64,000 nt of DNA, taken from NCBI RefSeq assembly GCF_018257795.1, contig NZ_JAERJD010000011.1, positions 58,573-122,572 of the forward strand. The letters run 5' to 3'. This stretch comes from Citrobacter sp. JGM124. GTDB lineage: Bacteria > Pseudomonadota > Gammaproteobacteria > Enterobacterales > Enterobacteriaceae. The notes beneath the pieces were generated by a model, which saw only the letters and a program-made list of their open reading frames with translations, made no database searches and was not told where the DNA came from. The first letter of the stretch is position 1, and the number at the start of each line of letters is the position of its first letter. Positions 52,061-63,156 of the stretch are shown in pieces. A program made the position numbers and the translations under genes.

Positions 52061-53434
52061 TCAGATAACCCGGGAAAATTGCTGTAAGCGTGCTTTACGG
52101 CGCAAATAGATATCAAAGCACATACAGATATTACGGATCAGCAAACGACCTTTCCCCGTCACTGTAATCCCTTTCTCATTCAGAGTAACCAGCCCATCAT
52201 TAACCAGCGGGGCCAGTAGCTGTAAATCTTCAGCAAAATAGTCCATCACGTTGATGGACCACTCGCGTTCAATATCAGCAAAATTTAGCTGAAAGTTACA
52301 AATCAGGGCTTTAATCACGTCCCGACGAATACAATCATCTGGGGTTAAAGCCAAACCGCGCCAGAGAGCACTACCCTGCTCATCGATCTGCTGGTAATAA
52401 AGTTTTAACACTTTCTGGTTCTGGGCATAGCAATCCCCAATCATACTGATGGCGGAAACCCCCATTCCCAACAAATCGCTATCTCCCTGAGTCGTGTAGC
52501 CCTGGAAATTACGGTGCAGCTGGCCTTTGCGTTGAGCTACAGCCAGTTCATTGTCCGGGCGTGCAAAGTGATCCATACCAATAAACTGATAACCCGCCCC
52601 GGTCAGCGAGCTGATGGTTTCCTGCAGAATATCCAGCCGTTGTTGAGCCGTGGGCAGATCGGTCTCTTTAATTTTGCGCTGGGCTGCAAACAATTCCGGT
52701 AAATGTGCATAATTGAAAACACTCAAACGATGTGGGTTCAGCTCCACGACTCGCTTTAGCGTGAAGGCAAAACTCTCTGGCGTCTGTTTTGGTAAACCGT
52801 AGATAAGGTCAATATTGGTTGAAGTGAATCCCAGATCCCGGGCTCGTTTGATAAGTGCAAAAATAAATGCTTCATCTTGCTCACGATTAACCAGTCGCTG
52901 AACTTCTTTATTGAAGTCCTGAACCCCCATACTCAGACGATTGAACCCTTCCTGACGCAGATGATCAAGCACATCAAGTTCAATTTCACGCGGATCAACC
53001 TCAATAGACAACTCGGCATCATCATTGAACTGAAAATGCTGCTTTAATAACCCCACCAGCCGGCTAATTTGAGCTTTATTAAGGTAGGTCGGTGTCCCGC
53101 CGCCCCAGTGCATTTGGCTGACATGACGCCCGGCAAATAATGGTGCTCGATGGATAATTTCCTGCTCCAGAGCATCGAGATACTGATCCGCTTTATGCTG
53201 CTGACGAGTAACAATTTTATTGCAACCGCAGAAGTAACAAAGCTTATGACAAAATGGAATATGAATGTAGAGAGAAAGCGGCCGCTCCGGGTAACGGGCA
53301 ACGGCTTTTAGAAAATTCGCCTCACCAAAAGCTTGAGAAAACTCAAGCGCGGTAGGATAAGAGGTATAGCGTGGCCCTGAATAATTGTATTTCTGGATCA
53401 GAGCCAAATCCCAGTCAATTAACTGCTCAGACAT
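52061..53434 (-). CDS. hemN: Oxygen-independent coproporphyrinogen III oxidase HemN
   Basis: This 457-residue radical SAM enzyme has the iron-sulfur motif CHKLCYFCGC (near residues 62-71) and GGGTPTYL near 112. It oxidatively decarboxylates coproporphyrinogen III in haem synthesis without oxygen. The chosen ATG follows AAGGAG and matches the E. coli start; a GTG two codons upstream is less likely. Confidence 0.97.
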   Translation of the reverse strand: MSEQLIDWDLALIQKYNYSGPRYTSYPTALEFSQAFGEANFLKAVARYPERPLSLYIHIPFCHKLCYFCGCNKIVTRQQHKADQYLDALEQEIIHRAPLFAGRHVSQMHWGGGTPTYLNKAQISRLVGLLKQHFQFNDDAELSIEVDPREIELDVLDHLRQEGFNRLSMGVQDFNKEVQRLVNREQDEAFIFALIKRARDLGFTSTNIDLIYGLPKQTPESFAFTLKRVVELNPHRLSVFNYAHLPELFAAQRKIKETDLPTAQQRLDILQETISSLTGAGYQFIGMDHFARPDNELAVAQRKGQLHRNFQGYTTQGDSDLLGMGVSAISMIGDCYAQNQKVLKLYYQQIDEQGSALWRGLALTPDDCIRRDVIKALICNFQLNFADIEREWSINVMDYFAEDLQLLAPLVNDGLVTLNEKGITVTGKGRLLIRNICMCFDIYLRRKARLQQFSRVI

Positions 53435-53436
53435 AA

Positions 53437-53619
53437 TCACTCCTTCCGATGATGTCGCTTAAACGCGGGTGTGGTTCTGCCACATCGCAACCAGGATTTA
53501 CGCTGCAATGCGCGTTTCAAGCGTGACAACCGCCGTAGTTTAACGAATAACCCTGCCAGATAACACAGCAGGGGAATGATGATGATAAGAACAAATAATG
53601 TGGCGGGGTTAATCGTCAG
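53437..53619 (-). CDS. Candidate small membrane protein with CTG start, between yihI and hemN
   Basis: An uninterrupted 60-codon frame begins right at the yihI stop, with CTG overlapping TGA (CTGA), and ends in the hemN ribosome site. The product has one hydrophobic segment ([19 protein letters not shown], residues 7-25) followed by a very basic tail ([15 protein letters not shown]). No ATG, GTG or TTG fits the N-terminus. It may be a shortened relative of the DUF2489-type proteins found at this place in vibrios. It could also be chance; the coupled overlap is the main support. Confidence 0.33.
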   Translation of the reverse strand: MTINPATLFVLIIIIPLLCYLAGLFVKLRRLSRLKRALQRKSWLRCGRTTPAFKRHHRKE

Positions 53620-54125
53620 TTACCCTTCAAAAGACGCATTAAATCGTCACTTTTTTCTTCTTCTTCCTCGTCATCTTCATATGTGATGCCCAGCTGTTCC
53701 ATCAGGGTATCAATACGATCCAGAGTGGCATCAACCCAATCCTGTTCAGACTTGCTCAGTGTTTCGCCCTCTTCCAGACGCTCCAGTAATGCATCCAGAC
53801 GGTCATCGTTTTCCAGCAACATCAGTTCAGCTTCAGGGGTCAGAGGGGCTTGCTTCTCCACTTTAACTTTGGCGGGGCGTGAAACTGGCTCACTCACCAC
53901 GCCGAGCTGAATGGGTGTTTTACTCCCGATACGTGGATCGTTATTGGTATTGCCACCCTGTGAACCTTGCCCCACACCTTTATTAGCCGTACGGCTTCCT
54001 GCCGCATTACCACGGTGTTTTTTCTGACGTTTACGGTCACGAGCTTCGTTTTCTAACTCTTCGCGAGACTTACGACGGATTTTCGCGGGTTTCTTGCCTT
54101 GTGGTGCTGAATTTTTCTGCTTCAT
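53616..54125 (-). CDS. yihI: Der GTPase-activating protein YihI
   Basis: This 169-residue protein has a Lys/Arg-rich N-terminal half ([21 protein letters not shown], near 13) and an acidic C-terminal half with [12 protein letters not shown] near 150. That is the usual YihI layout. It stimulates the GTPase Der and acts as a brake on late ribosome assembly. It lies upstream of hemN, as in E. coli. Confidence 0.93.
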   Translation of the reverse strand: MKQKNSAPQGKKPAKIRRKSREELENEARDRKRQKKHRGNAAGSRTANKGVGQGSQGGNTNNDPRIGSKTPIQLGVVSEPVSRPAKVKVEKQAPLTPEAELMLLENDDRLDALLERLEEGETLSKSEQDWVDATLDRIDTLMEQLGITYEDDEEEEEKSDDLMRLLKGN

Positions 54126-54193
54126 AATGAGTTTTCTTACATGGTTTCATTCAGTATAGAATTGCGGCGGAATCTAGCAGAAAGCAAGCAAAG

Positions 54194-54443
54194 AAAAAAG
54201 GCGACAGTATAATCTGTCGCCTTTTTTCTTTACTCAGGGCCATAAGAGCACCACAATCCATGTACATTTATGACAAACCCTGTCTAATCCTTTACTAACA
54301 ACGTCAATGTCGTCTTCCGTTTCCATTTAATTCTTAAAGCCATGCCTCCTGGCGTATGAAGTTCGCCGTCTCCATGACGCTCCTGAACCGATGCTTTAAG
54401 TGATAATCCATTTTGGCTACCGTGCCAGTGCCGTTTACTCTAT
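54194..54443 (-). ncRNA. csrC: CsrC regulatory RNA
   Basis: On the minus strand, upstream of yihI, the region ends in a terminator (GGCGACAG-ATTATA-CTGTCGCC plus six T, then CTTTGCTTGC) nearly identical to that of E. coli csrC. The body has repeated GGA motifs in CsrA-site style: CAGGAGC, ATGGAG, CGCCAGGAGGC, ATGGAAACGGAAG and AAGGAT. CsrC sequesters the translation regulator CsrA. The 5' end near 54443 (ATAGAG) is placed by similarity and is approximate. The place between yihI and engB is that of E. coli. Confidence 0.9.
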
Positions 54444-54706
54444 CAGTATTCTTTTTATAAACAATGACCTAAGAATGACATGAAAAGTCAAAAAAATTAT
54501 GATTATGTATAACATTATGAAATTAATAATAAACATTTCATAATGATTACTTATTTCACCTCAATATCTCTCACCAACAATGGCAAATATCTCACAAATC
54601 CAATCCACTTTTTAGAAGTTTTATTGTATTGATGAGAAACGCCGTGTTTTCTGCTCATTCAGGTATAATCACAACAATTGCTTATCCTGACCAAGAGACA
54701 ACCGTT

Positions 54707-55345
54707 TTGAAAAATTGGAATTATCAACAGACTACGTTCGTACTCAGTGCGCCGGATATTCGCCATCTTCCTTCTGATACGGGTATTGAAGTTGCTTTCG
54801 CGGGTCGTTCTAATGCCGGAAAATCAAGTGCGCTCAATACACTGACGAATCAAAAAAGTCTGGCTCGCACCAGTAAAACGCCTGGCCGTACCCAGCTGAT
54901 TAACTTATTTGAAGTCGTTGAAGGTAAACGCCTGGTTGATCTACCTGGCTATGGTTACGCTGAAGTACCAGAAGAGATGAAGCTCAAATGGCAGCGCGCT
55001 TTGGGGGAATACTTGCAGAAACGGCAATGCCTCCAGGGTTTAGTCATCCTCATGGATATCCGCCATCCACTGAAAGACCTCGATCAGCAAATGATTAACT
55101 GGGCAGTGCAGAGTAATCTTTCCGTGATGGTATTACTGACTAAAGCCGACAAACTGGCCTCTGGGGCACGTAAAGCCCAGCTCAATAAAGTTCGTGAAGA
55201 AGTTCTGGCATTTAATGGTGATATTCAGGTTGAAGCCTTCTCTTCACTGAAAAAACTCGGTGTTGATAAGCTACGCCACAAGCTGGATACCTGGTATAAC
55301 GATATCGAACCGATCGTTGAAGCTGCAGAAGCCGATACTGAATAA
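54707..55345 (+). CDS. engB: Ribosome biogenesis GTPase EngB (YihA/YsxC), TTG start
   Basis: This 212-residue GTPase has G1 GRSNAGKSS (near 33-41), G2 in SKTPGRTQL near 55, G3 [11 protein letters not shown] near 77 and G4 TKAD near 146. It is essential for large-subunit assembly. The frame is open to 54629, but homology begins at [20 protein letters not shown], only 3-4 residues after TTG 54707, so this TTG is preferred. Confidence 0.94.
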   Translation: MKNWNYQQTTFVLSAPDIRHLPSDTGIEVAFAGRSNAGKSSALNTLTNQKSLARTSKTPGRTQLINLFEVVEGKRLVDLPGYGYAEVPEEMKLKWQRALGEYLQKRQCLQGLVILMDIRHPLKDLDQQMINWAVQSNLSVMVLLTKADKLASGARKAQLNKVREEVLAFNGDIQVEAFSSLKKLGVDKLRHKLDTWYNDIEPIVEAAEADTE

Positions 55346-55485
55346 TTTGTGCCACATGCGAGTAAAAAAATATCGCCCCGGGAACCGCTACAATGGCGGT
55401 TTTCAGGCAACGAAAATAAATATAACACGCTAATTTATAAGATATATTCAACCCGACATGCGCTGGAATTATTTTCTTTAACGCA

Positions 55486-55594
55486 TAAAAAACGCCCCAG
55501 CCATTTCTGACTGGGGCGGCTAAACTATTCAGCCAAATCCGATTACGTGAAGTAAAAGGTCTGAAAGATAGAACATCTTACCTCTGTACCCTAC
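55486..55594 (-). ncRNA. spf: Spot 42 RNA
   Basis: The 109-base minus-strand RNA starts GTAGGGTACAGAGGTAAG and ends in the terminator GCCCCAGTCA...TGGCTGGGGC plus six T. It is almost identical to E. coli Spot 42, an Hfq-bound sRNA that represses secondary carbon source genes. It lies between polA and engB, as in E. coli. About 80 bases upstream, TGTGATGGCAGTAAAATA (55669-55686 on the minus strand) is a possible CRP half-site; CRP represses spf in E. coli. Confidence 0.96.
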
Positions 55595-55740
55595 GCCAAT
55601 AACTCTACTCTTTTTTTTTCGCCTGAAAAAGCATTTTTTGTGGTTTTTTTACAGTTTTTGCATTTCGTTATTTTACTGCCATCACAAAATACGATTACTG
55701 GTGTTGATTAGTTGCAAAAAAAGAGAGTCAAAATTGAAGC

Positions 55741-58527
55741 TTAGTGGGCTTCATCCCAGTTTTTGCCACTACCGATTTCCACCAGCAAAGGTACATCAAG
55801 CTTCATGCTGTTTTCCATCAGCTCGTGAATTTTCTGCGAAACCACTGCAATATCATCCTGGTGAACTTCAAATACCAGTTCATCATGAACTTGCATGATC
55901 ATTTTAACCCGTGGTTTTTCCTGCACAAGCCAGGCATCTACCGCAATCATGGCACGTTTAATAATATCCGCAGCCGTTCCCTGCATCGGAGCATTGATGG
56001 CTGCACGCTCTGCACCCGCACGTCTGGCCCCATTACTGGCATTAATTTCTGGCAGATACAAACGACGCCCGTCGAGAGTTTCTACATAACCCTGATCTTT
56101 GGCCTGGGCCCGAGTACGTTGCATATATTCAAGCACGCCAGGATAGCGTTCAAAGTAGAGATCCATGTATTTTTGCGATTCATGACGGGGAATATTGAGC
56201 TGACGTGACAAACCAAAAGCGCTCATCCCATAAATCAGGCCAAAGTTAATCGCTTTAGCACTGCGCCGTTGTTCAGACGTCACACTGTCCAGTGGAACAC
56301 CAAATACCTCTGCTGCTGTAGCGCGGTGAATATCTTTACCCTCAGCAAAAGCACTTAACAACCCTTTATCTTGAGAAAGATGCGCCATGATGCGTAACTC
56401 AATCTGTGAGTAGTCCGCAGAGACTATCAGGCAATCCTCAGGCGCAATAAACGCTTGCCTGATACGCCGCCCTTCTTCATTACGTACCGGAATATTTTGC
56501 AAGTTCGGGTCGCTGGATGACAAACGACCAGTCGCGGTTACAGCCTGATGGTAAGACGTATGAACGCGCCCTGTTTTCGTGTTAATCATCAGTGGCAGCT
56601 TGTCAGTATAGGTCGACTTAAGCTTCGCCAGACCACGGTACTCAAGGATGACCTTCGGTAAAGGGTAATCCAGAGCAAGCTCTTCCAGAACTTCTTCCGA
56701 AGTGGATGGCGCACCACCAGGTGTCTTTTTAAGTGGTTTAATGCCCTGTTTTTCAAACAAAATCGTCTGTAATTGTTTTGGTGAGGAGAGATTAAAGGCT
56801 TCGCCTGCTAACTCATGAGCGTTAAGTTCAAGCTCGGCAAGCCGTGCTGTTAATTGCTCCGAGTGAGCATGTAAAATGGCAGGATCAATTTTCACCCCAC
56901 CTCGCTCGATACGAGACAATACTGGCACCAGTGGCATTTCAATCTCGTTAAAAATAGCGAGTGGTCCCGCTTCTTTTTCCAGACGTGGCCACATTTTTAA
57001 GTGTAGCTGTAGTGTCACATCCGCGTCTTCAGCGGCATAACGCCCGGCAGTTTCAAGATCAATTTGATTGAAAGTCAGTTGTTTCTTACCTTTACCGGCA
57101 ATCTCTTCAAAAGAGATAGTGGTATGTTTTAGCCAGCGTGTGGCAAGGCTATCCATATCATGGCGCCCTGAAACGCTATCCAGGATATAGGACTCGAGCA
57201 TGGTATCAAACGCGATACCTTGCAGTTCAATGCCATAGTTAAGCATCACACCACGATCGTATTTCAGATTTTGGCCCACTTTTAGCTTTTGCTCATCTTC
57301 CAGCAGGGGCTTCAGTAGCTCAAGAACGCGTTCACGAGATAACTGTTTCGGTGCATCAAGGTAGTCATGTGCCACCGGAATATAACAAGCAACACCCGGC
57401 TCAGTAGAGAAGGACAGCCCAACCAGGTTAGCATTCAGGTTGTCGAGACTATCGGTTTCAGTATCGAATGCAAAAAGAGCTGATTGATTAAGGCGTTCTA
57501 CCCATTCCAACAAAACGTCTTCGTCCAGAATAGTGACATAGTTTTCATAGGAAAGTACGGCTGCCGGCTCTTCTTCTGTTGCGTCATGCTGACTCCCACC
57601 GGATGCAATCGGTGCGGGTTTACTTCCTTTCATTTGTAACCATTTTCCTGCTTCAACATCAGCTATCCAGCGCTTAAATTCATACTGGCTAAACAGTTCA
57701 TGAAGACGTTCCACCGCTAATGGCTGGATATTAAGTTGGTCACAGGTTAGCTCAAGTTCAACATCAGTTTTAATGGTTGCCAGCTGGTAAGAGAGGTAAG
57801 CGACCTCTTTGTTTTGCTCAAGCTTCCCTGCCATGGTTTTCGCTCCACGGAAGGTGAGTTCAGCAATTTTTTCCGGGTTGGCATAGAGCGTATCCAGCCC
57901 TCCCAGCCCCTGTAATAGAGCCTGCGCGGTTTTTTCACCCACGCCAGGCACACCAGGGATGTTATCTGAGGAGTCCCCCATCAGTGCCAGGAAATCGATA
58001 ATCAGCGCGGGCGGGACACCATACTTAGCCACAACCTCTTCTGGCCCCAGTATCGTATTCGTCATCGTGTTAATCAGGGTAATCGCTGGCGTAACCAACT
58101 GAGCCATGTCTTTGTCACCCGTACTGATAAGCACTGAACGTCCCGCACGTTCAGCTTCCTGGGCTAAAGTACCAATGACATCATCAGCCTCAACGCCTGG
58201 AACAGCTAATAATGGCAGCCCCATTGCTTTGACCATTTCATGGAGTGGTTCAATTTGCGCTCGTAAATCATCCGGCATCGGGGGACGATGTGATTTATAG
58301 TGCTCAAACAGATCATCACGGAACGTTTTACCTTTAGCATCAAACACCACGGCAACGTGCGTCGGCTGGTACTGCATAATCAGGCTACGCAGCATATTTA
58401 AGACGCCATACATGGCACCGGTAGGTTCTCCTCGGCTGTTCGTTAATGGGGGAAAGGCATGATATGCCCGATAAAGATATGAAGAGCCATCCACGAGAAT
58501 GAGCGGGTTATCCGCAGTCTGGGCCAT
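55741..58527 (-). CDS. polA: DNA polymerase I
   Basis: This 928-residue polymerase is the same length as the E. coli enzyme. The N-terminal 5' nuclease domain ([13 protein letters not shown], near 13; [18 protein letters not shown] near 183) is followed by the proofreading exonuclease (FDTETDSLD near 354) and the family A polymerase ([12 protein letters not shown] near 705; [11 protein letters not shown] near 880). It removes RNA primers and fills gaps. The start by homology is ATG 58527; an ATG five codons upstream is possible. Confidence 0.97.
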   Translation of the reverse strand: MAQTADNPLILVDGSSYLYRAYHAFPPLTNSRGEPTGAMYGVLNMLRSLIMQYQPTHVAVVFDAKGKTFRDDLFEHYKSHRPPMPDDLRAQIEPLHEMVKAMGLPLLAVPGVEADDVIGTLAQEAERAGRSVLISTGDKDMAQLVTPAITLINTMTNTILGPEEVVAKYGVPPALIIDFLALMGDSSDNIPGVPGVGEKTAQALLQGLGGLDTLYANPEKIAELTFRGAKTMAGKLEQNKEVAYLSYQLATIKTDVELELTCDQLNIQPLAVERLHELFSQYEFKRWIADVEAGKWLQMKGSKPAPIASGGSQHDATEEEPAAVLSYENYVTILDEDVLLEWVERLNQSALFAFDTETDSLDNLNANLVGLSFSTEPGVACYIPVAHDYLDAPKQLSRERVLELLKPLLEDEQKLKVGQNLKYDRGVMLNYGIELQGIAFDTMLESYILDSVSGRHDMDSLATRWLKHTTISFEEIAGKGKKQLTFNQIDLETAGRYAAEDADVTLQLHLKMWPRLEKEAGPLAIFNEIEMPLVPVLSRIERGGVKIDPAILHAHSEQLTARLAELELNAHELAGEAFNLSSPKQLQTILFEKQGIKPLKKTPGGAPSTSEEVLEELALDYPLPKVILEYRGLAKLKSTYTDKLPLMINTKTGRVHTSYHQAVTATGRLSSSDPNLQNIPVRNEEGRRIRQAFIAPEDCLIVSADYSQIELRIMAHLSQDKGLLSAFAEGKDIHRATAAEVFGVPLDSVTSEQRRSAKAINFGLIYGMSAFGLSRQLNIPRHESQKYMDLYFERYPGVLEYMQRTRAQAKDQGYVETLDGRRLYLPEINASNGARRAGAERAAINAPMQGTAADIIKRAMIAVDAWLVQEKPRVKMIMQVHDELVFEVHQDDIAVVSQKIHELMENSMKLDVPLLVEIGSGKNWDEAH

Positions 58528-58972
58528 AATGTTTCGTTCCATGCCTGGTTAGTCTATGCCTAAAGGATGCCATAGCCTGAGCCAAAACATGAGCTTTTGA
58601 CGTCACGATCCTAAAAAGAATTCTTCATCCCAGGATCCATAGCAAGGATCTCTCCTGTGGATAACTTTGTGCACAGTTTTATATCTAATTGATTACATTG
58701 TATAGTTACCATATAACAAAAACAAAAAACAGTTTGTTTTCATATTGTTACAGTGATTTTTTTATATTCAACAGCAGAAATCTATAAATGAATCAATGTG
58801 GATATAAAAGTTTATCTCTGTCAGGTATGGAAAAATACATCTTCAATAACAGGGGGAAATAAAATCATTTCTGTATCAGAAAACCCGAATTACGCGTTTT
58901 CTGTTAAAATATAATAAGCGGGATGTTCAATCCTTATGCCCCATACCTTGCTACTTTTTGAAAAAGCCACTT
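58528..58972. other. 445-bp divergent region between polA and yihG
   Basis: It holds the promoters of polA and yihG and a DnaA box at 58656-58664. AT-rich, with no gene seen. Confidence 0.6.
58656..58664 (-). promoter_or_regulatory. Consensus DnaA box upstream of polA
   Basis: TGTGGATAA on the plus strand reads TTATCCACA on the minus strand, the perfect R1-type DnaA box. It lies about 130 bases before the polA start. Control of polA by DnaA has been reported in E. coli. Confidence 0.7.
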
Positions 58973-59881
58973 ATGCAGAGACTACTCTCACCATTCATAC
59001 TGATATTAAGTGTTATCTTAACCATTCTGGTCACTATCACTTGCTCTATTCCTATTATTATTGCCGGACTCATTAAGCTGACTGTTCCCATATCAGTGGT
59101 TTCTCGTGCAATGTCATCTTTTGCTGAAGTGATGATGTATTGCTGGTGTGTGGGATTAGATTGGTTACTTCGACTTAATCCACATCTTACCTGGGATATC
59201 CAGGGGCTTGATGGACTCAGTAAAGAGAACTGGTATCTGCTTATCTGTAACCATCGGAGCTGGGCTGATATTGTTATTTTATGCGTATTATTTCGCAAAC
59301 ATATTCCGATGAATAAGTACTTTCTGAAACAACAGTTAGCGTGGGTTCCGTTCATGGGGCTGGCTTGCTGGGCGCTGGGAATGCCTTTCATGAAACGCTA
59401 TTCACGCGCTTATTTATTGCGTCATCCTGAGCGTCGTGGCAAGGATATTGACACCACCCGTCGTTCTTGCCTGAAATTCCGTTCACACCCAACAACCATT
59501 GTTAATTTTGTGGAAGGTTCACGTTTTACCCGTGATAAACATCGCCAGATGCATTCTCCATTTAAGCATCTCCTGGCACCGAAAGCAGCGGGGATCGCCA
59601 TGGCACTTAATGTACTGGGAAGACAGTTTGATAAATTACTCAATGTCACACTCTGTTATCCAGAAAATATCCATTCCCCTTTTTACGATATGCTAAGTGG
59701 TCAAATGACCCGCATCACGGTACGTATTTCACTACTCCCGATTGCTGATGATCTGCATGGAGATTATCTCAATGATAAAAATTTCAAACGTCATTTTCAG
59801 TTGTGGCTCAATGCGCTATGGAGCGAAAAAGATCTGCAGCTTGAACAGCTATACCACACTCACAAAAAACCTGATTTATAA
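58973..59881 (+). CDS. yihG: YihG, LPLAT family acyltransferase
   Basis: This protein of about 302 residues has N-terminal membrane segments (residues 5-35) and the PlsC-type motifs: [10 protein letters not shown] (catalytic His-x4-Asp, near 85), [10 protein letters not shown] near 131 and the FVEGSRFT substrate motif near 173. It is close to E. coli YihG, which acylates lysophospholipids with polyunsaturated chains. The start is uncertain: TTG 58958 in the same frame would add five residues. Neither has a good ribosome site. Confidence 0.92.
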   Translation: MQRLLSPFILILSVILTILVTITCSIPIIIAGLIKLTVPISVVSRAMSSFAEVMMYCWCVGLDWLLRLNPHLTWDIQGLDGLSKENWYLLICNHRSWADIVILCVLFRKHIPMNKYFLKQQLAWVPFMGLACWALGMPFMKRYSRAYLLRHPERRGKDIDTTRRSCLKFRSHPTTIVNFVEGSRFTRDKHRQMHSPFKHLLAPKAAGIAMALNVLGRQFDKLLNVTLCYPENIHSPFYDMLSGQMTRITVRISLLPIADDLHGDYLNDKNFKRHFQLWLNALWSEKDLQLEQLYHTHKKPDL

Positions 59882-59905
59882 TCCCTGTTATTAATTTGAC
59901 TTAAA

Positions 59906-59943
59906 AATAAAAAAGCCCGAGTGGCTATTACGCCCCCAGGCTT
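59906..59943 (-). terminator. dsbA terminator
   Basis: On the minus strand AAGCCTGGGGGC pairs imperfectly with the GCCACTCGGGCTT side and is followed by TTTTTTATTTTT. It lies 50 bases after dsbA and may also serve yihG from the other side. Confidence 0.7.
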
Positions 59944-59993
59944 TATCATGCTATTCACCGCGTTAATTCATACAGAATGATTCGGCTACCTGG

Positions 59994-60617
59994 TTATTTT
60001 TTCTCAACCAAGTCTCTTACTGTATTCGCATACTGTTGGACGAAAACATCCAGGTTACTGGTATCCATTCCCTGTGGATTCAGCATATATTTGCCGTCAA
60101 CATACATGGCCGGCACGCCACGTAACTGGAAGTCTGCTGCCGCTTTTTCTTGCTGCGCAACCAGCGATTTGACCACAAAACTGTTCCAGGCTGCATCATA
60201 TTCTTCTCCAGGAATACCAGCATCAACAAACACCTGACGAATATCTGAAACATTTTTTACTGTCTGTGTTTTTTGTACAGCATCAAACATCGGAGTGGTG
60301 ATTTTATCTTCTACACCCAGAGCCATCGCTACTGCCCAAGCCTGTGTGATCTCCTTGCCTAAAGGTCCAAGGAATTCAACATGGTACTTCACCATCTTCA
60401 CATTTTCTGGCAATTTTTTCTTAACATTTTCAGAAACATGGAGAACATTTTCAAACTGATAGCAGTGCGGGCAATAAAAAGAGAAAAACTCCAGTACTTG
60501 CGGTGCGCCTGCAACGGGCTTGTCCAGCGCGATATATTGCTTGCCCTCTGTAATGTCTGCAGCAGATGCACTGAATGCCAAAATAACCCCTGCAAGTGCA
60601 AGCCAAATCTTCTTCAT
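59994..60617 (-). CDS. dsbA: Thiol:disulfide oxidoreductase DsbA
   Basis: This periplasmic thioredoxin-fold protein has a signal peptide ([18 protein letters not shown], cut near residue 19), the active site CPHC (near 49-52) and the cis-Pro motif GVPAM. It inserts disulfide bonds in secreted proteins. The start by homology is ATG 60617; the adjacent ATG 60620 is better spaced from AGGAGA. It is cotranscribed with srkA, whose end lies about 30 bases upstream. yihF, next to dsbA in E. coli, is absent. Confidence 0.97.
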   Translation of the reverse strand: MKKIWLALAGVILAFSASAADITEGKQYIALDKPVAGAPQVLEFFSFYCPHCYQFENVLHVSENVKKKLPENVKMVKYHVEFLGPLGKEITQAWAVAMALGVEDKITTPMFDAVQKTQTVKNVSDIRQVFVDAGIPGEEYDAAWNSFVVKSLVAQQEKAAADFQLRGVPAMYVDGKYMLNPQGMDTSNLDVFVQQYANTVRDLVEKK

Positions 60618-60649
60618 CATCAAATCTCTCCTGAATTTTATTTTCACAG

Positions 60650-61636
60650 TTAATACATTGGCACTAATTGTAATGGTGGTTCACGAAGAACCTGAACTTG
60701 CTCAAGAAATACTGCCGTTTGTCTTGACCAAAAATCGTCTTCAAGCAGCCAAGGAAAGTTTCTTGGAAATGCAGGATCACCCCAACGCCGCATTAGCCAC
60801 GCCAGATAATAAACAATACGCATACCACGCAAAGGCTCAATCAGAGCAATTTCCCGGGAATCAAATGTTGAGAACTCTTCATAGGCTTCAATGATGGTTT
60901 CAAGCTGCATACGCTGTTCAGCCTTATCGCCATTAATCAGCATCCAGAGATCCTGAATAGCCGGCCCGTTACGTGCATCATCAAGATCGACAAACAGTGG
61001 ACCATCACGCCAGAGGATATTGCCAGGGTGACAGTCACCATGCAGGCGTAGTGACCCCACATCATCAGGCCAGTGCGGTGTGATTGCATCAATAAGTGCA
61101 TCAGTAGCATTCAAAAATGCGGGTTTAATCGACGCGGGTATCATGTCGTTAACTTCAAATAATGCTCGAGGCTGCCACAAGTATTCATCCAGCCCAATAG
61201 TGGGACGAACTTGAAACAATGCTCGACGACCAACTTGGTGAATGCGTCCCAGATAACGACCAACCCATTCCATCTGGTTAATATTATCTGTTTCGTACTG
61301 ACGTCCACCGAGACTGGGGAAGATGGCAAACATAAACCCTTGATAGTGGAGCAGAGTTTTACCATCAAAGCGAAGAGGGGCCGCTACAGGGACGTCTTCT
61401 TCCTGTAGTGCCTGAGCAAAATGATGCTCTTCTTCTATTTGTGCCGCTGACCAGCGGCATGGGCGATAAAATTTAACCACATAACGCTTACGATCTTCGT
61501 CCTGAAATTGGTATACCCTATTCTCAAAACTATTTAATGCTGTGAGTCCCGAATCCACGCGGATACCCTGCTCGAAAAGGGCATTCATGATGGTATCGGG
61601 ATGCAATGTCTGGAAGTTAAAAGAGCTATCTTTCAT
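60650..61636 (-). CDS. srkA: Stress response kinase SrkA (YihE)
   Basis: This 328-residue protein kinase of the aminoglycoside phosphotransferase fold has the catalytic loop [12 protein letters not shown] (near 199-210) and the metal-binding DLDDARNGP (near 217). YihE counters toxin-linked cell death under stress and is part of the Cpx regulon in E. coli. It has the same length as E. coli and lies in the usual srkA-dsbA order. Confidence 0.96.
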   Translation of the reverse strand: MKDSSFNFQTLHPDTIMNALFEQGIRVDSGLTALNSFENRVYQFQDEDRKRYVVKFYRPCRWSAAQIEEEHHFAQALQEEDVPVAAPLRFDGKTLLHYQGFMFAIFPSLGGRQYETDNINQMEWVGRYLGRIHQVGRRALFQVRPTIGLDEYLWQPRALFEVNDMIPASIKPAFLNATDALIDAITPHWPDDVGSLRLHGDCHPGNILWRDGPLFVDLDDARNGPAIQDLWMLINGDKAEQRMQLETIIEAYEEFSTFDSREIALIEPLRGMRIVYYLAWLMRRWGDPAFPRNFPWLLEDDFWSRQTAVFLEQVQVLREPPLQLVPMY

Positions 61637-61711
61637 CCGGTAACCGACGATAAAAACGAATAGTTGAGAATAACACTCTAAATCGGTTTAACGCCCCCGG
61701 CTTACAAGGTT

Positions 61712-61981
61712 TTACTCTTTAATAACACCCCGGGCTCGTAATAACGCTGTTTTAAAGTCTTCTTCATAATCTTTTTTGATGCCGGGAATTACGGCATCTT
61801 TATCTGAATCACGCATTTTTAGTTGATAGATCAAGACATCATCTGTCAACGATGCGAGGTCTCCACTATAACCTGACTCCTGAGCCAGTTTCTGTAAGAA
61901 TTGTATCAGATTAAGATCAGGCTCTTTACTCCATGCTGGTTGCAGGAGTTCCAGCAGCTCATTAAGGCGTTTACATTTCAT
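61712..61981 (-). CDS. yihD: YihD, DUF1040 family protein
   Basis: The 89-residue protein begins [17 protein letters not shown] and ends [15 protein letters not shown], close to E. coli YihD in sequence and length. The function is unknown. Homology selects the second of two nearby ATG codons. It diverges from mobA. Confidence 0.94.
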   Translation of the reverse strand: MKCKRLNELLELLQPAWSKEPDLNLIQFLQKLAQESGYSGDLASLTDDVLIYQLKMRDSDKDAVIPGIKKDYEEDFKTALLRARGVIKE

Positions 61982-62055
61982 TTTCATGGTCCTATTGGTA
62001 TTCAGGAAAAGGGACAGTTTAGCTGCGTTATACTTACATTTTAAAAGGTTATATA

Positions 62056-62646
62056 ATGAAAAATCAAAATATAATAACAGCAGTTATCTTGGCAGGTGGG
62101 CAGGGCCGCCGAATGAATGGCCTTGATAAAGGGCTGGTTAAATTGCAGGGAATGCCTATTTTTACCTATGTTTTTAATATATTAAAAAAGCAGGTACCTC
62201 ATATAGCGATTAGCGCTAATCGTAACATTGCCCACTATCAGCAATACCATACTCCCGTTGTGTCCGATACCTTACCCGACTATCCCGGCCCACTTGCTGG
62301 CATGCTAGCCGCAATGGAAACACTGAACAGTGAATGGTTTCTCTTTTGCCCTTGTGATACACCAAATATTCCCGGGGATCTGTTTGCCCGTCTATGGGAA
62401 GCACACAATAATAGTCAGGCGCTGGTTTTTTGGGTAAATGATGGGCAACGTGATCATCCTACTCTTGCTTTATTACATCATAGTCTACGTATTCAGCTTC
62501 GAACTTACCTGACCCGGGGGGAAAGGCGTGTTCTGCATTTTATGAGGCAGGCTGGTGGCCAGGCTGTTGTTTTCCCTTTCCCTGAACACTTTAAGAATAT
62601 TAATACACCCGATCAGCTGTATTGCTACCGTAAAATGGCTCCATGA
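62056..62646 (+). CDS. mobA: Molybdenum cofactor guanylyltransferase MobA
   Basis: This 196-residue nucleotidyltransferase has the GTP-binding motif [16 protein letters not shown] (near 13-28) and [11 protein letters not shown] near 77. It joins GMP to molybdopterin to make the guanine dinucleotide form of the cofactor. In E. coli mobB follows directly, but here the two are 510 bases apart. Confidence 0.96.
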   Translation: MKNQNIITAVILAGGQGRRMNGLDKGLVKLQGMPIFTYVFNILKKQVPHIAISANRNIAHYQQYHTPVVSDTLPDYPGPLAGMLAAMETLNSEWFLFCPCDTPNIPGDLFARLWEAHNNSQALVFWVNDGQRDHPTLALLHHSLRIQLRTYLTRGERRVLHFMRQAGGQAVVFPFPEHFKNINTPDQLYCYRKMAP

Positions 62647-63156
62647 AGCAGACTCAGTGTTGCTGTATGTATCAGGGTAGGGATAATGAATGATACCGAA
62701 TACTCTGGTACAACCAGAATGCTGGGAATAAGACTCAATATGTTTTTTCGGCATACTCCGCTGTAAGTACTCAGGAAGCACTGAGACTGTTACTTGTTGT
62801 GGGATGTTTGCATGCACAGGAGAGAGGGTTACCGCCGCCGGATCTATCAATATCTACTGCGTATTAGTGAGCAGTTTAATCACTTATCGTATAAATTTGG
62901 TATGCGTTCATTTTAATGCACCCCGAACATCTCAACGTTCACTTATTGGCCCATTAATCAATAACGATAAAAAATGAATGTTACTATATTGGCTAACACC
63001 CATGAAAAATATGGATACCGGCTTAAAAACTGTCTGGAAGTATTTAACTCGATAGTACGATTGACCTAAAAGCTGTTCATCGTTCAGATCCGCCTGATCG
63101 GGTGAGTCATGTTCATTCGTCCCTTCAACATAATAACTTACACTTACTGATAAATT
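62647..63156. other. 510-bp gap between mobA and mobB
   Basis: No intact gene is seen. Around 62750-62905 there are overlapping open stretches without good starts, so an eroded gene is possible. It must hold a promoter for mobB. Confidence 0.45.

Noticed and set aside
54629..54706. 26-residue N-terminal extension of EngB
   Set aside because: Homology starts just after TTG 54707; the upstream part is unlike any EngB N-terminus.
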